From Candidatus Desulfovibrio kirbyi (lineage in GTDB: Bacteria; Desulfobacterota; Desulfovibrionia; Desulfovibrionales; Desulfovibrionaceae), in contig BLLL01000006.1 of assembly GCA_013374015.1 (NCBI GenBank), positions 24,464 through 88,463 of the forward strand: 64,000 bases of DNA. Direction: 5' to 3'. The translations under genes and the position numbers were made by a program. The notes below the pieces were generated by a model. It made no database searches. It had not been told where the DNA came from and saw nothing but the letters and a program-made list of their open reading frames with translations. This document shows, piece after piece, positions 57,110 through 64,000 of this stretch. Position 1 is the first letter of the stretch. Every line of letters begins with the position of its first letter.

Positions 57110-57246
57110 ACCGCCAACAGGAACAAATCCGGCAAATGACCAACGATTTGCAGGCATTGATGCGGCGATTGCAAGATTTAAGCAATGCGTACAAGAGCTT
57201 GGAACCCTTGTTGCTGCGCTTGGACAGTTTATTGAACGGCAGGTAG
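57106..57246 (+). CDS. small coiled-coil ORF B after tRNA-Phe
   Basis: Forty-six codons: a Gln-rich start (RQQEQIRQMTNDLQALMRRL) and a heptad-like pattern of leucines through KSLEPLLLRLDSLLNG. It overlaps ORF A by four bases. The heptad pattern makes a real, short coiled coil likely, perhaps the C-terminal end of a longer broken protein. Confidence 0.4.
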   Translation: MNRQQEQIRQMTNDLQALMRRLQDLSNAYKSLEPLLLRLDSLLNGR

Positions 57247-57357
57247 AGCGGGAGCAGAACCGGGGGCCGGGGATGAGGCTATAGATATTTTGCGTTTCCA
57301 GCCATTTTCATATACATTAAATTAATTTTGTCATTATAAAAAAACACAATAGGAATC

Positions 57358-60300
57358 ATGGGCAGTCATATTGCTGATTTCATCCAGCGCTGGAAAGCGT
57401 CCGGTGGTTCAGAGCAAGCTAATTCCCAGCTTTTTCTGGCGGAATTGTGTAATGCATTGGCATTGCCCTGCCCCGAGCCCTCCAAGCCCGTCAACGAAAA
57501 AAATATCTATTCCTTTGAGCGCAAGGTATATGTGCCACGCGGCGATGGCACGAATGAACTAAAACGCTTGGATCTATATCGTAAGGGCTGTTTTGTGCTG
57601 GAATCCAAGCAGGGGCAGGACAAAGCCGCTCCGCTTTCTTTGCCCGGCCTGACCGCCTCCAGCGCTGTCAAAAGAGGCACCCGCCAGTGGGAAGACTCCA
57701 TGCAGCGGGCCAAACGACAGGCGGAAAACTACATCCGTAGCCTGCCAGCCGATGAAGGCCGTCCGCCCTTCCTGATTGTGGCCGATGTGGGTTTCTGCTT
57801 TGACATCTACGCGGAATTTTCCCGTAGCGGCGGCGTCTATCTGCATTTTCCAGATGCCCGCACTCATCGGATCAGGTTGGACGATCTGGAAAAGCCCGAG
57901 ATTCAGTCAATGTTCCGGAGCATCTGGCATGATCCCCTGTCTCTTGACCCTTCGCGCCGCTCCGCCCGCGTCACCGAGGAAGTGGCCGTGCATCTGGCGG
58001 AACTGGCCCGCCTCCTAGAGACGGACGGCCATAGTCCCGAAAAAGTTTCGCAGTTCCTCATGCGCTGCATCTTCACCATGTTCGCCGAGGACGTGAGCCT
58101 GATCCCCGCCAACAGTTTCACGGATATGTTGCAAAAGGCTGCTATGGAGTCGGGCCTGTACGAGCATTTCCTTCGGGATTTGTGGACAGCCATGAACAAC
58201 GGCACTGTTTCCGTGGCTCTGGGCCGCAAGCTCCTGCGCTTTAATGGCAATATTTTCGCCAACCCGGAGGTTTTGCCGCTAACCAAAGCCCAGATCAGCA
58301 TTTTGCTGGAAGCGGCCAAGGCGGATTGGCGGGAGGTGGAACCGACCATTTTCGGCACCCTGCTGGAACGAGCCCTTAACCCCAAAGAACGGCACAAGCT
58401 GGGAGCGCATTACACACCCCGCGCCTACGTGGAGCGTCTGGTCATCCCAACCGTCATGCAACCCTTGCGTAAGGAATGGGACGACGTGCAGGCGGCGGCA
58501 AGCCTTTTGTTCAGCCAGGGCAAGACGAAAGAGGCCGAAAAAACCATTGCCGACTTTCACAAGCGGTTATTAGCAATTCGCATCCTTGACCCGGCTTGCG
58601 GCTCCGGCAATTTCCTCTATGTGACGTTGGAACACATGAAGCGCCTGGAAGGCGAAGTGCTGCAAACCTTGGCTACTTACGGCGAGCTGCAGGAAACTCT
58701 TTTGCAGGTTGACCCGCATCAGTTTTTGGGTCTTGAAATCAACCCCCGCGCGGCGCATATCGCGGAAATGGTTTTGTGGATCGGCTACTTGCAATGGCAT
58801 TTCCGCACCCACGGCAACGTCAGCCCGCCGGAGCCGGTGATCAGGAAATTCGAGAATATTCAATGCCGGGACGCGCTCATTGACTGGAAAAGCAGAAAGT
58901 ACGCGACTGATAAGAACGGCAGACCCATAACCCGCTGGGACGGCGAAACCTGGAAGACCGATCCGGCCACCGGGCGGCACGTGCCGGACGAAGCCGCCAC
59001 AACAGTGGATATGGTATATGAGGGGGTGGTGGTAACGCAATGGCCGAAAGCGGATTTTATTGTGGGCAATCCTCCGTTCGCCAGAGGGAAAACCAGAAAA
59101 AAAGATTTGGGATATGGTTACTTTAACGCCATAAGCAAAGCTTACTCCGAATTGGCTAAATCTTGTGATTTTGTCATGTACTGGTGGCACAAGGCTGCAG
59201 AACTGGTCAGGGAGGGCAAAGCAAGACAGTTCGGCTTCATCACTACCAACAGCATTGCTATGGTTTTCAACCGCCGGCTGGTTTCCCCGCACTTGGAAGA
59301 TAAGAAAAAGCCGTTGCATCTAGCTTTTGCCGTACCTGATCATCCTTGGGTGGATGCGGTGGATGGGGCGGCCGTGCGTATCGCTATGACCGTTGGGGCA
59401 AAAGGCGCGAAAAAAGGCGTTCTGGCCTCTGTTACGGAAGAACGGGAGACTGAAGGCCGAGAATGTTTTGTCGCCTTGCGAGAAAGCGAGGGAATAATTC
59501 ATGCCGATCTGCGGCAAGGCACGGATATTACCGGGGTTTGTCCGCTGAAAGCCAATGCGGGACTTACCGGGCAAGGCATGAAACTGCATGGGTCTGGCTT
59601 CATCGTAACCCCGGAAGAAGCAACACTTTTAGGCTTAGGGCGTATTCCAGGGCTGGAACGGCATATCCGGCCCTACCGCAATGGACGTGACTTGGCGGAC
59701 AGGGCACGCAACGTCATGGTGATTGATCTGTTCGGACTGACGGCGCAAGAGGTCAGAGATAAGTACCCGGAGGTCTATCAGTGGGTATATACGCGGGTGA
59801 AGCCGGAACGGAATCAAAACAACGAAGAATACATCCGCGTCAACTGGTGGCTCTTTGGTGGTAAAAATACAAAATTACGCAGTGCCCTTGCCGGTCTGCC
59901 GCATTATATCGCCACAGTGCGCGTGGCAAAACACCATTTTTTCGTGTTTCTGGATGGGAGGATTATTCCGGACAGCGCCCTTGTTGCCGTTGCATCTTCT
60001 GACCCCTTTTTTTTGGGCGTACTCTCCAGCCGGATTCATGTGTGCTGGGCGCTGTCCGCGAGTGGGCGACTGGGATACGGCAACGATCCCTACTACAATA
60101 ACACGCTTTGCCTCGACCCCTTCCCCTTTCCCGATGCCACGCCGGAACAACAAACCCGTATCCGCGACTTGGGCAAAAAACTGGACACCCACCGCAAGGC
60201 GCGGCAGGAGCTTCATCTTGATTTGACCATGACCGGCATGTACAACGCGCTGCAAGCCCTGCGTGAAGGCCGCGCACTCACGGCCAAAGAAAAGACCGCC

Positions 60301-60795
60301 CATGAACAGGGCATTGTGGCCGTGTTGCGTGAACTGCACGACGAACTGGACGCAGCTGTGGCTGATGCTTACGGCTGGCACGCTGATTTGTCGGATGAAG
60401 ACATTCTGGCCCGCCTCGTCGCCCTCAACGCTGAACGGGCGGAAGAAGAAAAACAAGGAAAAATCCGTTGGCTGCGCCCGGAATACCAGACAAAATCCAA
60501 AGCCGAGCGGCAGACAATACAGATAAAACTGGATCTCGCCCCACCCGCTGAACCTGTTGCCAAGGGCAAGAAGAGCAAGACCGCCAAAGCCGCGCCGGAA
60601 GCCAAGATCGCTTGGCCGTCCGCACTTCTGGAACAAACCCAGGCCGTGCGTGGTGTGGTGAAAGCCTTGCAAGACGTCGGAATAGCTATTGCGCTGGAGG
60701 CTGTGGCCGAGTGCTTTACCCGCGCCCCCCGCGCCAGAGTGGAAGAAATTTTGCGTGTGTTGGAGACGTTGGGGTTTATAGCCATAAATAAGTAA
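57358..60795 (+). CDS. MmeI-like single-chain restriction-modification enzyme
   Basis: The 1145-residue protein joins nuclease and methylase. LDLYRKGCFVLESKQG near residues 71-86 has D72, then nine residues, then E82-S-K84, the D-x9-ExK core of MmeI-type (type IIL) enzymes. A helical linker leads to the SAM motif DPACGSGNFL near 411 and the adenine-methylase motif IVGNPPFARGK near 567. The region to about 950 is the presumed target recognition part. The last 130 residues have a Lys/Ala-rich linker and a winged-helix-like end (RVEEILRVLETLGFI). Such enzymes cut one strand pair and protect by methylating only one strand. An AGGA site precedes ATG 57358. It is the first gene of the SIR2-HerA operon, 10 bases before the SIR2 gene. 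BrxX/PglX-type methylases are related, but those lack this nuclease motif. Confidence 0.85.
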   Translation: MGSHIADFIQRWKASGGSEQANSQLFLAELCNALALPCPEPSKPVNEKNIYSFERKVYVPRGDGTNELKRLDLYRKGCFVLESKQGQDKAAPLSLPGLTASSAVKRGTRQWEDSMQRAKRQAENYIRSLPADEGRPPFLIVADVGFCFDIYAEFSRSGGVYLHFPDARTHRIRLDDLEKPEIQSMFRSIWHDPLSLDPSRRSARVTEEVAVHLAELARLLETDGHSPEKVSQFLMRCIFTMFAEDVSLIPANSFTDMLQKAAMESGLYEHFLRDLWTAMNNGTVSVALGRKLLRFNGNIFANPEVLPLTKAQISILLEAAKADWREVEPTIFGTLLERALNPKERHKLGAHYTPRAYVERLVIPTVMQPLRKEWDDVQAAASLLFSQGKTKEAEKTIADFHKRLLAIRILDPACGSGNFLYVTLEHMKRLEGEVLQTLATYGELQETLLQVDPHQFLGLEINPRAAHIAEMVLWIGYLQWHFRTHGNVSPPEPVIRKFENIQCRDALIDWKSRKYATDKNGRPITRWDGETWKTDPATGRHVPDEAATTVDMVYEGVVVTQWPKADFIVGNPPFARGKTRKKDLGYGYFNAISKAYSELAKSCDFVMYWWHKAAELVREGKARQFGFITTNSIAMVFNRRLVSPHLEDKKKPLHLAFAVPDHPWVDAVDGAAVRIAMTVGAKGAKKGVLASVTEERETEGRECFVALRESEGIIHADLRQGTDITGVCPLKANAGLTGQGMKLHGSGFIVTPEEATLLGLGRIPGLERHIRPYRNGRDLADRARNVMVIDLFGLTAQEVRDKYPEVYQWVYTRVKPERNQNNEEYIRVNWWLFGGKNTKLRSALAGLPHYIATVRVAKHHFFVFLDGRIIPDSALVAVASSDPFFLGVLSSRIHVCWALSASGRLGYGNDPYYNNTLCLDPFPFPDATPEQQTRIRDLGKKLDTHRKARQELHLDLTMTGMYNALQALREGRALTAKEKTAHEQGIVAVLRELHDELDAAVADAYGWHADLSDEDILARLVALNAERAEEEKQGKIRWLRPEYQTKSKAERQTIQIKLDLAPPAEPVAKGKKSKTAKAAPEAKIAWPSALLEQTQAVRGVVKALQDVGIAIALEAVAECFTRAPRARVEEILRVLETLGFIAINK

Positions 60796-60805
60796 GTATG
60801 AAACA

Positions 60806-62026
60806 ATGAATACCGGGGCAAACATGCAACAACCTGAAATATCACCCACTGTTGAACCGAGTTTCCGCAAGCCTGGAACACAGGATTGGGAATCTTTACA
60901 AACGCCAATTACCACAGAGGGTACGGAAGACAAAACTGCAGAAGATGTCCACAAGGTAGAACAGGCCAATGAAAACTTAAAAGCTACACTTTTGCAATCA
61001 TTGCAAATGCAACACCTTATTGTTTTAGCTGGGTCAGGTTGTTCGTGTTATGCAGGCGGTCCTAGGATGAGTGACCTCTGGAATATGGTGGTCGGGAAAA
61101 CTCCATCTGATGATGCAGAAAAAGCTGCTTCCATAGTTCACTATAACTTAGAAGATAGCAATATAGAAAAATTTTTATCGCAAGTTGAGGCTTTTCTCTC
61201 TTTTGTATCGGATTCGGATGTCGTTATAAAAAAATTCTTGGACGACGCTCAACAGAAAATCCTTCATGCATGTTCTGACTTTCTTACCGATGACAAACTG
61301 GACTCTCACAAAACCCTTCTACACCGGCTCTCACGTCGCCGGACCCGTGACCAGCGTCTTCGAATATTCACCACAAATTACGATCTTTGCTTTGAACGCG
61401 CCGCCGCTCATATCGGTTGTGTCGCTATTGATGGATTCTCTTTCACGACTCCGCGCAGATATGACCCGCGTCATTTTGACTATGATATCATTCGCCGCCC
61501 GCGTTCAGGCGACGACAACGGAAACTACCTTGAGGGCGTCTTCCTGCTCTATAAATTGCATGGCTCGGTAAATTGGGAAAAAACGGCGAATGGCATCGTC
61601 GAAAAAAATCCAGACCCGCAAAAAGAATGTTTGATTTATCCTGCTAACGGTAAATATCAACAAAGTTACAACCAGCCTTTTATTGAATCCATTTCTCAAT
61701 ATCTGACGGCAATCCGTGAGCCGAGTACTTGTCTATTGGTTATAGGGTTCGGCTTTAAAGATGATCATCTTTCGGAACCAATTTTGTCCGCTGTGCGTTC
61801 CAATCCGCACTTGCGTCTTATTGTTGTTGCCCCCTCCCTTAAAGAGAGCGCGAACGGTTGCCAAAATCTTTATATGGAAAAGCTCGTTGAGTTATCTACA
61901 AAAGGCTTTGATGTATGGTTCATCAACGAATTATTTGAGAACTTTGTGAATCGGGTTCCTGATTTGAAATCTCTTACCCCAGCGGAACGTTTAGCTAAAG
62001 CTATCAGTGGAGTTATGCAGCAATAA
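60806..62026 (+). CDS. SIR2-domain defence protein
   Basis: The 406-residue protein has the NAD-binding marks of the SIR2_2 family: VLAGSGCS near residues 73-80, FTTNYD near 188-193, the catalytic histidine in YKLHGSVNW near 252, and LLVIGFGFKDDHLSEPI near 308. The first 55 residues are loosely charged and may be a linker. Defence SIR2 proteins degrade NAD+ to stop infected cells; this is known for the family and inferred here. Its TAA overlaps the HerA start (TAATG), so SIR2 and HerA are coupled and probably form one complex. An internal ATG at 60824 is an alternative start. Confidence 0.88.
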   Translation: MNTGANMQQPEISPTVEPSFRKPGTQDWESLQTPITTEGTEDKTAEDVHKVEQANENLKATLLQSLQMQHLIVLAGSGCSCYAGGPRMSDLWNMVVGKTPSDDAEKAASIVHYNLEDSNIEKFLSQVEAFLSFVSDSDVVIKKFLDDAQQKILHACSDFLTDDKLDSHKTLLHRLSRRRTRDQRLRIFTTNYDLCFERAAAHIGCVAIDGFSFTTPRRYDPRHFDYDIIRRPRSGDDNGNYLEGVFLLYKLHGSVNWEKTANGIVEKNPDPQKECLIYPANGKYQQSYNQPFIESISQYLTAIREPSTCLLVIGFGFKDDHLSEPILSAVRSNPHLRLIVVAPSLKESANGCQNLYMEKLVELSTKGFDVWFINELFENFVNRVPDLKSLTPAERLAKAISGVMQQ

Positions 62027-63798
62027 TGAAAACTTTGGAAATCAATAAAGAGTTCCCACGCGGACTTCTCCGCCCGGAATTGTTTCTAGGCGTGGCATCG
62101 TCGATTTCCGCGCGAAGTATCGGCGTGAACCTAAGTGAAGCGGGACGTCCCAGCGGTTCTCACTATTCCGGCAGTCGCTATGGACGTGGCGAAGTCGGGG
62201 AGTTTGTTTTGGTGGAAGGTCAACAATGCCTTCTTTTGGGACGCATTTCCGAAGTCCGCTTACGAGAGCAAGAACGCCGCTCAATAAAGCCAGGTTTAGC
62301 TGGCGGCAAGAATCTTGACGCAATTGGACAAATCCAACTTTTGGGAAGTGTTGCGCTGGACGAACTTCGCGTGACACCAGGCGTAGAAACTTATCCTCGT
62401 CTTGGCGACCGTATTTATGCCGCTCCGCACCGATTTATCTCGCTTCTGCCTCTGCTTATGGAGAAAAAAGAGACTGAGAGTCAAGTCTCCCTTGACATTG
62501 GTTTCGTTGATTCCGTCAGCGATAGCAAAGTTTCTGTGAAACCTGAAAAATTGTTTGGTCGTCACTGTGCAATTCTTGGCTCAACAGGTGGCGGCAAAAG
62601 TTGGACGACAGCGCGTATTGTTGAAGAGTGTATACAACACAAATCAAAAATTATTCTGCTTGACGCTACAGGAGAGTACAGGGATTTCCACGGGCAGTAT
62701 ATAGAAAATTGCCATCTTGGTTCTCCAGTGAGAACAGCAAATGTTTCTCAGGTATGTTCTTTACCGCCGACAAGTTTTATTGAGTCTGATTTCATCGCAT
62801 TGTTTGAGCCGTCAGGAAAAGTGCAAGGACCAAAATTAAAATCTGCAATTGAAAGTTTACGTCTTGCAAAGATATGTACAGATAATTCAATTGAAAATGG
62901 AGGCATTGTTATTGAAAATGGAGTCCTTGTTAAGGAAGGCAAAGAGAAACTACCAATACAAAGGGCACTCGTAAAATATGCCGAAACGATACAAGACCCA
63001 AGTGCTCCATTTGATGTTAAATTGCTACCAAGACAAATTGTTGCTGAATGTGTGAATGATTATGGTGATCAGAAATGGAAAGGAAAAAACGAACAAGAAA
63101 TTGGGTGGTGTGCAGCATTAATTGCACGTATTAACGCCGTATTTAAATCGCATGTCCTCAAGTGTGTATTCTCTGCTAACGGAATGCCACCTATTACACA
63201 AAAATTTGATAGTTTTTTGGCATATGACAAACGCCTTTTTCGCATTTGTATGAGTGGTATTGGATACGAATTTAAAGCCAGAGAAATTATTGCTAACGTC
63301 ATCGGCAGGTATTTGTTGAACAGGGCAAGAAACGGAGACTTTCATGAAAAACCTACAATAGTTATTGTGGATGAAGCCCATAATTTTCTTGGTCGGCATA
63401 TTGGGGCAGAAGACTACATTGCCAAACTTGACGCTTTTGAAATTATTGCCAAAGAAGGTAGAAAATACGGGCTGAGTATCTGCTTGGCGACACAGAGGCC
63501 ACGGGACATTACCGAAGGCGTTCTAAGCCAGATGGGCACCATGATTGTCCACCGCCTCACCAATGACAAAGACAGGGAAGTTGTTGAACGCGCTTGTGGC
63601 GAAATAGACAAGGCGGCATCTGCCTTTCTGCCCAACCTTCGCCCAGGACAAGCCGCCATTATTGGAGTTGACTTTCCCATTCCCCTGACAGTTCAAATAG
63701 AAAAGCCAAATACGCGGCCTAAATCCGATGGGCCTGACTATCAAACATACTGGAAGTTACAGAAAGCAGCTGTTCAGCGAACTCTCCGTTCTCATTGA
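62026..63798 (+). CDS. herA: HerA/FtsK-like ATPase
   Basis: The 590-residue protein has an N-terminal HAS-barrel region (about 1-150), Walker A GSTGGGKSW near residue 185-193, KIILLDATGEYRDF near 212, Walker B TIVIVDEAHNF near 447 and CLATQRPRDI near 485, then a C-terminal FIPLTVQIEKP-like strand (IGVDFPIPLTVQ) near 550. HerA forms hexameric DNA translocases; with SIR2 it forms an NADase complex in known SIR2-HerA anti-phage systems. The middle of the gene is more AT-rich than its neighbours, which suggests acquired DNA. It is the last intact gene of the operon. Confidence 0.9.
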   Translation: MKTLEINKEFPRGLLRPELFLGVASSISARSIGVNLSEAGRPSGSHYSGSRYGRGEVGEFVLVEGQQCLLLGRISEVRLREQERRSIKPGLAGGKNLDAIGQIQLLGSVALDELRVTPGVETYPRLGDRIYAAPHRFISLLPLLMEKKETESQVSLDIGFVDSVSDSKVSVKPEKLFGRHCAILGSTGGGKSWTTARIVEECIQHKSKIILLDATGEYRDFHGQYIENCHLGSPVRTANVSQVCSLPPTSFIESDFIALFEPSGKVQGPKLKSAIESLRLAKICTDNSIENGGIVIENGVLVKEGKEKLPIQRALVKYAETIQDPSAPFDVKLLPRQIVAECVNDYGDQKWKGKNEQEIGWCAALIARINAVFKSHVLKCVFSANGMPPITQKFDSFLAYDKRLFRICMSGIGYEFKAREIIANVIGRYLLNRARNGDFHEKPTIVIVDEAHNFLGRHIGAEDYIAKLDAFEIIAKEGRKYGLSICLATQRPRDITEGVLSQMGTMIVHRLTNDKDREVVERACGEIDKAASAFLPNLRPGQAAIIGVDFPIPLTVQIEKPNTRPKSDGPDYQTYWKLQKAAVQRTLRSH

Positions 63799-63895
63799 GC
63801 AAGCTAGAAGCACGGTTGATGCCCTGACTCTGCTTTTCTGGAAAATCGGCAAGCGTGTCAATGAGGCAGTTTTACGGAATCACAAACTATACTGA
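63770..63895 (+). pseudogene. DUF1016 (YhcG-like nuclease) N-terminal remnant
   Basis: A frame that overlaps the end of herA reads LFSELSVLIEQARSTVDALT and then LLFWKIGKRVNEAVLRN before a stop. This matches the start of DUF1016 N-domain proteins, PDDEXK-type nucleases found in defence islands. No ATG is in phase upstream, and the remaining 300 or so residues are absent. The last 16 bases overlap the end of the convergent nadE-like gene. So an island gene lost its rest when the locus was joined to core sequence. Confidence 0.6.
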
Positions 63896-64000
63896 CAGGC
63901 GACAGGCATACGCCACCCCACCCCAAAAGCCTGCCGCGTGATTTTCAGCACGGGCGCCGCCTGACGGCGCTTGAATTCCGACAGACGCACAAGGCGCGCC
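63880..64000 (-). CDS. nadE: C-terminal end of probable NAD+ synthetase
   Basis: Thirty-nine codons run from the right edge to TGA at 63880. The text SEFKRRQAAPVLKITRQAFG and GWRMPVA fits the conserved tail of glutamine-dependent NAD+ synthetase (EYKRRQ-xxP-x-K-x3-x-AFG...RRxPI). The rest is outside the window. The enzyme amidates deamido-NAD+. It is a core gene and marks the right border of the defence island. A link with the SIR2 protein's NAD+ use is probably chance. Only the tail is visible, so the call is moderate. Confidence 0.6.
   Translation of the reverse strand, partial: ARLVRLSEFKRRQAAPVLKITRQAFGVGWRMPVACQYSL

Overview
The window reads as chromosome of a deltaproteobacterium of the Desulfovibrionaceae type. 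The basis is its gene content and order, not a database search: a stand-alone IMP cyclohydrolase, an rpoN - hpf - rapZ - EIIA(Man) block, a protein that joins a PHP/EndoQ nuclease to a UvrD helicase, and several zinc-ribbon or lipoprotein families I associate with Desulfovibrio. Housekeeping genes are tightly packed with many 4-nt start/stop overlaps. Scattered among them are clearly broken genes (hpf, an EF-G paralogue, an hsd-linked ATPase, other remnants). That suggests a genome that is shrinking, as in a host-associated lineage; a termite-gut Desulfovibrio symbiont would fit, but this is inference.

Layout. Positions 1-641: edge of an inserted element, with a partial HsdR-N-type nuclease gene and a 3' half of tRNA-Ser that looks like an attachment site. 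697-5.6 kb: zinc-ribbon membrane protein, argD, speB, panB, an acyltransferase; in front of speB lies a perfect sigma-54 promoter followed by a short terminated transcript. 5.87-12.0 kb: initiator tRNA, then a type I restriction-modification operon (hsdR-hsdS-broken ATPase-hsdM). 12.3-22.4 kb: priA, an outer-membrane barrel, a 2-hydroxyacid dehydrogenase with an SLBB export protein, lipoprotein, Cys-cluster protein, tRNA-Leu, rpmB, rel/spoT. 22.5-34.8 kb: leuS-holA-radC-lon-ispG, an ECF sigma factor with a His/Cys-rich membrane partner, M50 protease, trpS-ruvX-mltG. 34.8-42.5 kb: periplasmic cupin, EIIA(Man), rapZ, hpf remnant, rpoN, purH, EF-G remnant, rsmA, pyrG. 42.6-56.8 kb: two OmpH/Skp-like proteins, tsaD-fbp, a TPR/FtsB/pgsA cluster, pcm, phosphoesterase, EndoQ-UvrD, rsmD, fabZ, ppiA, alr. 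56.9-64 kb: tRNA-Phe, then a second defence island: a MmeI-like single-chain restriction-modification enzyme, a SIR2 NADase-like protein and a HerA ATPase in one operon, a DUF1016 nuclease remnant, and the end of a probable nadE.

Three tRNA genes or tRNA fragments each adjoin restriction or defence genes, so tRNA loci look like the entry points for accessory DNA here. The most promising system is the MmeI-like/SIR2/HerA operon at 57.36-63.80 kb. The best non-coding signal is the sigma-54 promoter plus terminator unit at 3100-3193. The EndoQ-UvrD fusion and the decayed genes are also worth attention.
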